Shown here: positions 1 through 7,541 of the stretch, piece after piece
Layout of the letters: each line of letters starts with the position of its first letter
Numbering within the stretch: the stretch's first letter is position 1
DNA from: CAYWNA01 sp964459305
Lineage (GTDB): Bacteria > Planctomycetota > Planctomycetia > Pirellulales > Pirellulaceae
Direction of reading: 5' to 3'
NCBI GenBank assembly: GCA_964459305.1
Contig: CAYWNA010000218.1
Span: forward strand, 1-22,559
Length of the DNA: 22,559 bases
The notes under the pieces: model-generated
Seen by the model: only the letters and a program-made list of their open reading frames with translations
The model's database searches: none
What the model was told of the DNA's origin: nothing
Position numbers and translations under genes: made by a program

Positions 1-3000
1 TGAAGAACAATGCGCCGTCAAGGTTCGTCAGTCCTTTGGGTTGAGAGGGCGACGCCCCCGAGTTGATATCCTTCACGAGCAATGTGCCGCCGTCGGTCAA
101 ATCGGTTTTCCATAGCTCCTCGCCGTTACCATCGCCGGCGTCAACAACGGCGAATAGTGCATCGCCAACGGAGGTGAAGTAGGCGCCCCCAGTCCACGGC
201 AATGTTGAGCCCTCGCCGAAGTCCTTGAACTTGGTCGTGCCGTCCGGCGTGCCGTCACTCTTCCAGAACTGAACCGGCCTGGATTTTGCCGCGAAAACCA
301 ACGTCCCGTTGTGATCGTGCAAATACAGGCGTGCGGCATTAGGCGCATTTCCGGCGATGTCCTTCACCAGAACCGTACCGCCGGTGGTACCGTCCGTCTT
401 CCACACTTGAGTGTTGAGAGTAGTGAAGTAAGTGGTTCCACCGACGTCGACGAATTGTAAAGGAACCGATCCATTGGCACCGGGAAGCACATCGAGTAGC
501 AGCGTCGGACCCTCGTCGTCCGTCACGTCCAATACATCGTTACCCGCCGCAAGGCCGTCTGCCGAGGCCGCAATCGTCACGGTCTGGACGCCGTCCAGTG
601 CCGAGTCGTCCACGGCCGTAACGGTAAAGGCGGCGGAAGCCGATCCGATGGGGATCGTCACGCTGGCAGGAACGGTGGCTTCGCTCGCGTCGTCGCCGGC
701 GAGCGTCACCACCAGTGCACCGGTCGTTTCCGCGTTGCGGAAAACCGTTGCCTGCGTGGTCCCGCCGTTTTCGGAAATGCTCGCCGGCTCGATTGTCAAC
801 GTCAATGTGGGCGTGTCGTCATCGGTCACTTCTACCGTGTCGTTGCCGGCCGTGAAGCCGCCAGCCGAGGCCGTAATCGTCACCATCTGGGTGCCGTCCA
901 CGACCGAATCGTCCACGCCGGTGATGGTGAAATTGGCGGAATCCGAACCGTCCAGGATCGTCACACTTGCGGGAACGGTCGCTTCGCCCGTGTCGTTGCT
1001 GCCGAGTGCCACCACCAAGTCGCCGACAGTCCCCGAGCTCCGGTGAACCGCCGCCTGCGTTGTGCCACCGTTTTCGGAAATGCTCGCCGCAGTGATTGTC
1101 AGTGTCAGCGGCGGTGTATCATCGTCTGTCACGTCCACCGTGTCGTCGCCGGACGTGAAGCCCGCTGCCGAGGCCGTAATCGTCACCGTCTGGGTGCCGT
1201 CCACGACCGTGTCGTCCACGCCTGTGATAGTGAACGTGGCCGAATCCGAACCGTCCAGAATCGTCACACTTGCCGGAACGGTAGCTTCAGTCGTGTCATT
1301 GCTGCCGAGATTCACCGTCAAAGCACCGGATGTGCTCGTATTTCGATGAACCGTTGCCTGCGTCGTCCCGCCGTTTTCGGAGATGCTCGCCTCGGCGATT
1401 GTCAGCGTCAGTGTGGGCGTATCATCGTCCGTCACATCCAGCGTTTCGGTGCCGTCTGCCAAGCCCCCAGCCGAGGCTGTAATCGTCACCGTCTGGGTGC
1501 CGTCCACCATCGCGTCGTCCACGCCTGTGATGGTGAACGTGGCGAAAACCGAACCGTCCGGGATCGTCACAGTTGCGGGGACGGTGGCTTCACTCGTGTC
1601 GTCGCTGCCGAGGGTCACCACCAAGGCGCCGCCACTGTCCGTGCTCCGCTGAACTCCTGCCGCCGTCATCCCGCCGTTTTCCGAGATACTCGCCGCACCG
1701 ATCGTAACCGTTAACGTTGGCGCGACTGAATCGTCCAGTTTCCACGGCTCTCTCCCCCGGGTCCCATCGTCTGCCGAGAACAGCAACATGTCATTGAAAG
1801 GCGTCAGACCGTGCGGATACGAGGCGGCTGCGCCCCCGGCGATATCAGCAACTCGGGCGGCGCTGCCGGCCGTACCGTCGCTGGACCAGAGTTCGATTCC
1901 AGCGTCATCTCCTCCGTTAAGGGAGCCGTAGATGATTCCATCCAAGTGGGTCAGAAAGGAACCATACAGGCCCAGGGAGGAGGAGACCCCAAAGTCCTTC
2001 ACCAGAGTAGCCGTGGTTCCGGAGACCTTCCAAAGCTCGATGTCTTCACCGGTATCTGGTTTCGCGGACGTGCCGAAGAGCAAGGTGCCATTAACGTTGA
2101 CCAAGTCGCCCGGGTTTTGACTCGTGGCACTGGCGACCATTTGGGTGCCGCCCACTTGCAGGTTACTCGTCCACAGCCTATCACCGTTCGTGCCATCGTT
2201 AACGACGCCATACAGCCTGCCGTCAACGTCGGTGAACTCCGGGCCCCGACGCAAGTAGTTCAGATAGCCTGGTAGCTGCGAATTATCGGCGAAGCTATGC
2301 AACAACGTATGGTTGCCAACGTTCCCATTTGTCTTGTGCAGCTCGACACCGGTACCGCCCGAGTATTGACGATCGACGCCGAATATCAATTCGTCACCCA
2401 CGACGGTCAGGAATCCTGGGGCGGTGGATTCCCCGAGGCCATTCTTGATGTCGAACATCATTTGCACGGTGGGCGAGTCAAGGTTGCCCGACACCTTCCA
2501 CAATTCGTAATGTTCCTGAGGGCCGGGGCCGACTGGCGGGCCGGGCAAGGAGTTCAGCGTGCCGTCGTCGGCGGTAACGAATAGTGCTCCGCCCATTTCC
2601 GCCAGGAAGATCGGATTGGCGTAACCGTCCCCATTCCCTCCGCTGTTCGCGGCGCTGTCGATGCTGATCGCGTTGAAGCCGTTGGGGGTGGTGGCAGAAT
2701 TGCTAATGTACAGGTCCTCGCCGGTGCCGTCGTTGACGACGATGGCCAGTCGACCGCCCACAGGGGTCCATTCGGGCGCCGGATAGATGACGCCTCGCGC
2801 GCCGATACCCGCTGATGACCCCGCGCCGAAATCATGAATGAATTCTGTCGTCGTCTCGTTGGTCCGGTAGATCTGAAGTCCGCTCGTGTGCCCTGCCGTA
2901 TTTGTCGCACCAAACCATAGCCAGTCGCCGATCGCCGTCAGGTTGGTAGGGTTGGAACTGGCAGAGCCGGTCGCGAGGTTGGCCACCATTTGCGTGCCGG

Positions 3001-3298
3001 CTTCGGTCCCGTCCGTCTTCCACAGTTCCTTGCCGTTGATTCCGTCATCCGCGACCGAGTACAAAGCGTTCCCGACCACCACCGGTTCCCAGTCTTCGGT
3101 ATAGTCCGCCGGCCACGAACCTCCGGCACCGACATCAATGTCTTTCAGGATACCGACGGTCGACAACAGATGGCGATCCTCCAGCGGCTCCAGTCGCAAC
3201 AATCGGTTCCTCGCTAGACTGCGTTTACGCAGCTTGCGTGCACGCTGAGTGTTACGCCCCTCTGACTTCGACTGCAACTGTATCGATTCGCCGATCAT
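1..3298 (-). CDS. Giant secreted ELWxxDGT / Calx-beta repeat protein (5' part, runs off left edge)
   Basis: One open frame reads from an ATG at 3298 to the window edge, giving at least 1,099 residues; spot checks near 2593, 1087 and 40 are all in the same frame. A GGAGAGG ribosome site lies 7 nt upstream of the ATG. The N-terminus is very basic (residues 1-34) and leads into LEPLEDRHLLS at residues 36-46, the planctomycete extracellular-protein signature (Planc_extracel family). Residues about 50-520 contain degenerate ELWxxDGT-type segments such as ELWKTDGTEAGTQMV, ELWKVSG and ELWSSDGT. Four Calx-beta-like domains follow (about 526-930), then more ELWxxDGT units (QVWKTDGT, QFWKSDGT, ELWKTDLT). 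The ELWxxDGT segments probably form a beta-propeller-like fold and the Calx-beta units often bind calcium. A role as an exported adhesin or surface protein is inferred. The C-terminus, where a sorting signal or catalytic domain might lie, is outside the window. Confidence 0.9.
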   Translation of the reverse strand, partial: MIGESIQLQSKSEGRNTQRARKLRKRSLARNRLLRLEPLEDRHLLSTVGILKDIDVGAGGSWPADYTEDWEPVVVGNALYSVADDGINGKELWKTDGTEAGTQMVANLATGSASSNPTNLTAIGDWLWFGATNTAGHTSGLQIYRTNETTTEFIHDFGAGSSAGIGARGVIYPAPEWTPVGGRLAIVVNDGTGEDLYISNSATTPNGFNAISIDSAANSGGNGDGYANPIFLAEMGGALFVTADDGTLNSLPGPPVGPGPQEHYELWKVSGNLDSPTVQMMFDIKNGLGESTAPGFLTVVGDELIFGVDRQYSGGTGVELHKTNGNVGNHTLLHSFADNSQLPGYLNYLRRGPEFTDVDGRLYGVVNDGTNGDRLWTSNLQVGGTQMVASATSQNPGDLVNVNGTLLFGTSAKPDTGEDIELWKVSGTTATLVKDFGVSSSLGLYGSFLTHLDGIIYGSLNGGDDAGIELWSSDGTAGSAARVADIAGGAAASYPHGLTPFNDMLLFSADDGTRGREPWKLDDSVAPTLTVTIGAASISENGGMTAAGVQRSTDSGGALVVTLGSDDTSEATVPATVTIPDGSVFATFTITGVDDAMVDGTQTVTITASAGGLADGTETLDVTDDDTPTLTLTIAEASISENGGTTQATVHRNTSTSGALTVNLGSNDTTEATVPASVTILDGSDSATFTITGVDDTVVDGTQTVTITASAAGFTSGDDTVDVTDDDTPPLTLTITAASISENGGTTQAAVHRSSGTVGDLVVALGSNDTGEATVPASVTILDGSDSANFTITGVDDSVVDGTQMVTITASAGGFTAGNDTVEVTDDDTPTLTLTIEPASISENGGTTQATVFRNAETTGALVVTLAGDDASEATVPASVTIPIGSASAAFTVTAVDDSALDGVQTVTIAASADGLAAGNDVLDVTDDEGPTLLLDVLPGANGSVPLQFVDVGGTTYFTTLNTQVWKTDGTTGGTVLVKDIAGNAPNAARLYLHDHNGTLVFAAKSRPVQFWKSDGTPDGTTKFKDFGEGSTLPWTGGAYFTSVGDALFAVVDAGDGNGEELWKTDLTDGGTLLVKDINSGASPSQPKGLTNLDGALFF
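510..1721 (-). repeat. Four tandem Calx-beta-like repeats, 303 bp (101 aa) each
   Basis: The codons for the SENGG motif recur with exact spacing. The same GTTTTC base (plus-strand reading) falls at 767, 1070, 1373 and 1676, so each unit is 303 bp with no indel. Each unit reads roughly TLTxxxASISENGGTT, then EATVPASVTI, then FTITGVDD, then DGTQTVTITASA, then DVTDDD. The second and third units in gene order are the most alike, which suggests recent duplication or homogenisation. The acidic VDD and TDDD turns fit the calcium-binding pattern known for Calx-beta domains; binding here is inferred. Confidence 0.9.
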
Positions 3299-3363
3299 TG
3301 AAATACCTCTCCGGCACTTGTACTTAGCTGAGGGTGTCCGGGAATTCGAACAGCCTAAACACT

Positions 3364-3448
3364 CTGTAGGGAACGGTCTCCGTGCCGTTCCGCGAACCGC
3401 CGAATCGCTTGCCATCTCACGGAACGCCACGGAGGGCGTTCCCTACAG
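3364..3448. repeat. REPIN-like element: two inverted GTAG-headed REP palindromes
   Basis: Arm 1 is CTGTAG followed by GGAACGG / TCTCCGTG / CCGTTCC (3364-3391). Arm 2 is GGAACGCC / ACGGAG / GGCGTTCC followed by CTACAG (3421-3448). Each arm is a hairpin with a perfect 7- or 8-bp stem. The two arms are also inverted copies of each other (28 nt, three mismatches) around a 29-nt spacer. The layout of a GTAG tetranucleotide, then a palindrome, then an inverted partner is that of REP doublets (REPINs), which are moved by TnpA_REP/RAYT transposases. No RAYT gene lies in the window. The element sits in the divergent gap between the giant secreted protein and the glycosyltransferase fusion, where it may also affect transcript stability. 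Confidence 0.75.
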
Positions 3449-3646
3449 GCCGCGACTCCTGGACACCCTCACCCAACTGGCAGATTGCGCGGGACCACAT
3501 CGATTGGGCGTAAATCCCATATTCGGCTGGCAAGGAAACCGACTTGTTAGGATAATCCACCTACGATTGACCGTCAACGATTTGGCGCGATGGCGGGCGA
3601 TACGTTCTTGCGAATCTTGTATCAATTTGCTTTTGTGGGACGCGGC
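3449..3646. other. Intergenic stretch before the TIGR03032 fusion gene
   Basis: This is the rest of the divergent gap (3299-3646). No coding frame here is credible; the open frames are extensions of antisense or upstream readings. An 11-bp perfect palindrome, TTGAC-C-GTCAA, lies at 3567-3577 and could be a small operator. No promoter with convincing -35 and -10 boxes was found for either flanking gene. Confidence 0.4.
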
Positions 3647-5995
3647 ATGTCATCCTCTACTAATCCATCGGATGCCACACGCGAGGTGCAATTCGAGCAC
3701 TCGCGAGATTTCGTGGACATCCTCAAGCAAACAGGGATTTCCTTGCTTGTCTCCACCTACCAGGCCGGCAAGCTGGTGGTGCTCGGCACAGACGCGAGTG
3801 GTTTGTCGCTTGCGTTTCATAACTTCGACAAGGCGATGGGAATAGCCGTTCATCCTCGCCAAATCGCGCTGGGTGCTGCGACTCAAATCTGGCTGCTGCG
3901 GAGCTCGCCGAAGGTGATTGCACAGATGGGGCCAAATTGCACCCACGACGGGTGTTATCTAGCCCGTTCGTCGCATGTCACCGAAGAGATCCACGTTCAC
4001 GAAATGGCGTGGTGTCACGACGAGTTGTGGCTCGTCAACACGCGTTTCTCCTGCCTGTGCACGTTGCACGACGACTACACCTTCGCGCCTCGCTGGTGTC
4101 CATCTTTCATCTCCGAGCTGCGGCCTGAAGATCGCTGCCACCTGAACGGACTTTGCACGGAAGGTGATCTGCCCAAATATGTTACGGCGATGGCGGAGAC
4201 GGACACACCCGCTGGATGGCGCCCAGTCAAAGCTACCGGCGGCTGTCTGATTGACGTGGTTTCTGGAGAAACGGTTGCCCGTGGCCTCGTCATGCCACAC
4301 TCTCCAAGAGTCTATGATGGTCGCGTCTGGGTGCTGGATTCGGGCCGAGGACAGATGACGACCGTGGACCCGAGCAGCGGAAAATTCGAGACAGTGACAC
4401 AGCAGCCGGGCTACACTCGCGGCCTCGATTTTTCGGGCCCGTTTGCCTTCATCGGGCTGTCGAAGATTCGCGAGACTTCGACCTTCGGCGGTGTCCCGGT
4501 TGCGGAACATCCCGATCAGTTGAAGTGCGCGGTGGCCGTAGTCGATGTGCGCACCGGGCGTCGTGTCGCCTATTTCGAATTCCTGTCTGGAGTGGAAGAG
4601 ATCTTCGATGTGCGCGTACTGACGGGAATCAAGAACCCCTACGTTTCCGGACCACACGCACTCGCCGAAGGAGCGAAGACTGTCTGGTATGCCCCCGCCT
4701 CGTCGTCGGATTCGTTACATGCGAAGTCAGTTACGGGTACCGATGCAACGCTGCCGTACGCCACTTCCGTGACCTCGGCGAAGCCCCCGATTCCAAAGGA
4801 TGCCATGGAGCTATTCCAGCGCGGCGAGGAGCATACCGGTCAGGACGCATTCGAGCAAGCTGCGGCGTGTTTTGAGAAGGCGGTGGCCATATATCCGTCG
4901 TTTGCACAAGCGCACTGCAATCTCGGTCTTGCACTGCAGTTCCTTGGCCGGATTGATGAGTCTATCACCGCCCTCCAACGGTCCCTCGCCCTCACTCCCG
5001 ATGCGCCTGTTGCTCACATGAATCTTGCGATGTCATGGTTTTTGAAAGGGCATCTCGTGCGAGCATGGCACGAATACGAGTGGCGTTGGAAGTGTTCCCG
5101 GTTTGGCGATCGACCGCTGGATGCCATGCGACTTGCACCAGCTTGGGATGGATCGTCGTTAGCAGGGCGGACCCTTCTGGTCTACGGCGAACAAGGAGTT
5201 GGCGACGAGATCATGTTCGCTTCCTGTTTGCCGGAACTGATCGACGAGGCGGCACGCTGCGTCGTTGCCTGCGAGCCGCGGCTGGTGCCTCTTTTCCGCC
5301 GGTCCTTTTCGGCGGCGCAGGTCTTGTCAACCGAAGACCTGGATGGACTGGACCGCATGCGGGACATCGGACCGTTTCCCTTCCAAGTCGCCGCAGGATC
5401 CATACCACGATACCTGCGCCGTTCGCCGGAGCACTTCCCACGACAGACCAGCTACCTCGTGGCCGACCCCAGCTTGGTTGAACAGTGGCGCAAGAGACTG
5501 AACGGTTACGGGCCAGGAAAGTACGTCGGTATCTCGTGGAAAGGAGGGAAGGAGGAAGAGGAACGTCGCCGGCGGTCTACGACGCTCGATCAATGGGCGG
5601 GGCTGTTCGACATCCCCGGCGTGCATTTCGTGAACCTTCAATATGGTGACTGCACCGACGAACTCGATGAAGTCAAAGACCGGTTTGCCGTAACGGTTCA
5701 CGATTGGCTAGCGGTGGACCCGCTGGACGACATGGACAGTTTTGCTGCGCAAGTTGCGGCCCTCGATTTGGTGATCTCGATTGACAACTCCACCATTCAC
5801 CTTGCCGGCGCGCTGGGGGTACCGACGTTGGCGATGTTGTCCTTCCCGTCGTCCTCGTATTGGCGCTGGTTCCTGGAAGGGCAAGAGACCGTTTGGTATC
5901 CCAGTCTCCGCCTCTTCCGCCGGACGCATCCGCAGGGTTGGAACCCGGTCTTCCGCGAGGTCAGGGCGCGACTCAACGAATTCGCTCAGTCATGA
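3647..5995 (+). CDS. TIGR03032 (DUF4915) + TPR + GT-B glycosyltransferase-like fusion protein
   Basis: The protein has 782 residues from ATG 3647, chosen because MSSSTNP leads straight into the conserved EHSRDF...LLVSTYQAGKLVVLG start of the TIGR03032 family. An ATG at 3590 would add 19 residues; neither start has a strong ribosome site. Residues about 12-345 are the TIGR03032 domain, with several Cys and His (CTHDGC, CHLNGLC) and the closing GIKNPYVSGP. Residues about 384-485 hold TPR units (CNLGLALQFLGRIDESITAL). Residues about 500-780 resemble the C-terminal halves of TPR-linked family 9/41-type glycosyltransferases: LVYGEQGVGDEIMF at 511-524, VGISWKGG at 627-634, and the nucleotide-sugar-site-like SIDNSTIHLAGALGVPT at 711-727. 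No signal peptide or membrane segment is visible, so it is probably cytosolic. A role in protein or polysaccharide glycosylation is likely; the substrate is unknown. Confidence 0.85.
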   Translation: MSSSTNPSDATREVQFEHSRDFVDILKQTGISLLVSTYQAGKLVVLGTDASGLSLAFHNFDKAMGIAVHPRQIALGAATQIWLLRSSPKVIAQMGPNCTHDGCYLARSSHVTEEIHVHEMAWCHDELWLVNTRFSCLCTLHDDYTFAPRWCPSFISELRPEDRCHLNGLCTEGDLPKYVTAMAETDTPAGWRPVKATGGCLIDVVSGETVARGLVMPHSPRVYDGRVWVLDSGRGQMTTVDPSSGKFETVTQQPGYTRGLDFSGPFAFIGLSKIRETSTFGGVPVAEHPDQLKCAVAVVDVRTGRRVAYFEFLSGVEEIFDVRVLTGIKNPYVSGPHALAEGAKTVWYAPASSSDSLHAKSVTGTDATLPYATSVTSAKPPIPKDAMELFQRGEEHTGQDAFEQAAACFEKAVAIYPSFAQAHCNLGLALQFLGRIDESITALQRSLALTPDAPVAHMNLAMSWFLKGHLVRAWHEYEWRWKCSRFGDRPLDAMRLAPAWDGSSLAGRTLLVYGEQGVGDEIMFASCLPELIDEAARCVVACEPRLVPLFRRSFSAAQVLSTEDLDGLDRMRDIGPFPFQVAAGSIPRYLRRSPEHFPRQTSYLVADPSLVEQWRKRLNGYGPGKYVGISWKGGKEEEERRRRSTTLDQWAGLFDIPGVHFVNLQYGDCTDELDEVKDRFAVTVHDWLAVDPLDDMDSFAAQVAALDLVISIDNSTIHLAGALGVPTLAMLSFPSSSYWRWFLEGQETVWYPSLRLFRRTHPQGWNPVFREVRARLNEFAQS

Positions 5996-6140
5996 GCTTC
6001 GTCTGCGATCCGACAGCTTTTCGATGCGGCGAGCGGGCGTTATTATCCTCAAAAGATATCCGACCGTTCGAGTACTTCAAGCCAGATCGGTGGCGGATGC
6101 GATACGAGACAGAACAAGGCAAAGTGGAGGCAGACGATCC

Positions 6141-7149
6141 ATGTTTGAAAAGATGACTCATCCTTGGAGACTCAGGGCATGTACGGTTGCGTTGTTTTTT
6201 CTGTCCGCCGTGACGCATGGGTTCGCCGATCGGCCGTCGGCGCCAATTGCATTGCACCCAGACAACCCTCACTACTTCATCTGGCGCGGCGAACCAACGA
6301 TTCTGATCACGTCGGGCGAGCATTACGGGGCATTGCTCAATCTGGATCTGCAATCTGTACTACGAAGTGTGTAACGAGCCGTATTTCGGCGGCGTGACCG
6401 CCCCGTGGCAACACGAGATCGTGGATGCGATTGTTCACGCGGAAAAGCGATTTCCACGCAAACACCTGATCTCGATGAATATCGCCAATGGACGGAAGAA
6501 AGCAGAAAAGCCACATCCGGCCGTATCGATTTTCAACTTTCACTATTGCGTGCCGCCTGATACGGTCGCTATGAACTACCGCCTGAACAAGGTTATCGGT
6601 GAGAATGAAACGGGGTTTCGCGGTAGGCACGACGTGCTGTACCGTACCGAGGGTTGGGATTTCCTGATGGCCGGCGGCGCGTTGTACAACAACCTCGACT
6701 ATTCGTTCACCCCAAAGCATCCTGATGGAATGTTTCGGGAGTACAAATCGCCCGGTGGCGGCAGCCCGGAACTTCGTCGGCAACTTCGTATCCTCAGAGA
6801 TTTTCTCTACGGTTTCGAATTTGTCCGGATGACACCAGACAACACGGTGATTCGCGAAGTCTCGCCCGATCTGTCGGCCCGTGCATTAGTGGAGCGAGGG
6901 AAAGCCTATGCCATCTATATCCACGTGCCGATTCCGAAAAAGCCGAAGGACATCAGGAAGCACATTGGCAAATCTGTCGAGGCCCGGTTGGTCCTCGACT
7001 TGCCGGCGGGAAAGTACGTGGCCGAATGGTTGAACGCGAAGAAGGGTGATGTTGAAAAGCGCGAAGAGTTCAACCACACGGGTGGCGAACGAAAACTGAT
7101 CTCGCCAAAGTTCTCTGCGGACGTTGCGCTTCGAGTTTTGTCGCGATAG
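6141..7149 (+). pseudogene. Broken secreted glycoside-hydrolase-like gene, internal deletion with frame change
   Basis: ATG 6141 follows GTGGAGG 10 nt upstream and begins a signal peptide (residues about 9-30, ending THGFA). The mature start is NPHYFIWRGEPTILITSGEHYG. That frame ends at a TAA by 6374, just after LLNLDL. A second frame, open through about 6352-7149, starts mid-domain with NLYYEVCNEPYFGG and continues through YRTEGWDFLMAGGALYNN and PGGGSPELRRQLRILRDF to the stop. Together the two parts match the beginning and end of a planctomycete GH-A-clan-like hydrolase. The NEP glutamate (acid/base) and the TEGW glutamate (probable nucleophile) survive, but the barrel strands between the N-terminus and NEP are missing. 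From memory of such proteins, roughly 100-150 residues are gone. The short repeat AATCTG/GATCTG/AATCTG at the junction (6339-6357) fits a deletion. A sequencing or assembly error could explain a frameshift but not the missing domain. Confidence 0.8.
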
Positions 7150-7541
7150 CCCTCTGCCCTTCAATACGAGACACGAAAGGCGGTCACCCAACAATGGCAT
7201 ATAGTTATCCTCAAGTGCGGCTATGAATCAATGCTGAAAGACGGCTGACCGGAAGGTCTCTGTTGACTCGCGTCACGCCATAAGTACAATGATGAGAGTT
7301 ACTACAGTCAACCTGTTTTAATATTTGAGACAGCGGCCTTTGGATATTCCCTGTCTCTTGTTGTACCATGTGTTGACAAACCCTCCCTAATAACCTGCCG
7401 GCCAGTACCCACCTTTATACGGCCGGTGACGAAGCATACCACGGAACCACAGAGGATCACGGACGATTCTGAACCTGTTTGTTCTGGCACGGGATCGACG
7501 CTGATCTTGCCAACCCTGCCTATAACTCGGCGTCAGAGCAT
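7150..7541 (+). other. Leader region upstream of the type II secretion operon
   Basis: Nearly 400 nt without a convincing gene. It is more AT-rich in the middle (7300-7390) than its flanks. It holds a sigma70-like promoter candidate at 7263-7290 and an inverted pair GAGACAG (7327-7333) / CTGTCTC (7351-7357) that could form a 7-bp hairpin in the long leader. An isolated TTGACA at 7373-7378 has no -10 box at proper spacing. Confidence 0.5.
7263..7290 (+). promoter_or_regulatory. Candidate sigma70-type promoter for the gsp operon
   Basis: TTGACT (7263-7268, five of six matches to consensus) is followed after 16 nt by TACAAT (7285-7290, five of six). Transcription would start near 7297 and leave a leader of about 245 nt before the gspE ATG. 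The match is by eye only, and planctomycete promoters are poorly characterised. Confidence 0.4.

Noticed and set aside
510..1721. CRISPR-like regular repeats
   Set aside because: The 303-bp period is a coding repeat of protein domains, with no short repeat/spacer structure and no cas genes.
432..3845. Several plus-strand open frames across 432-3845 (up to about 220 codons)
   Set aside because: They are antisense to the giant secreted protein, with low-complexity Val/Ser/Thr or Arg-rich translations that mirror its repeats. The minus frame carries a ribosome site, a signal motif and recognisable domains.
7373..7393. TTGACA with TAATAA as a promoter
   Set aside because: The spacing is only 9 nt, too short for a sigma70 promoter; the pair at 7263-7290 is better.
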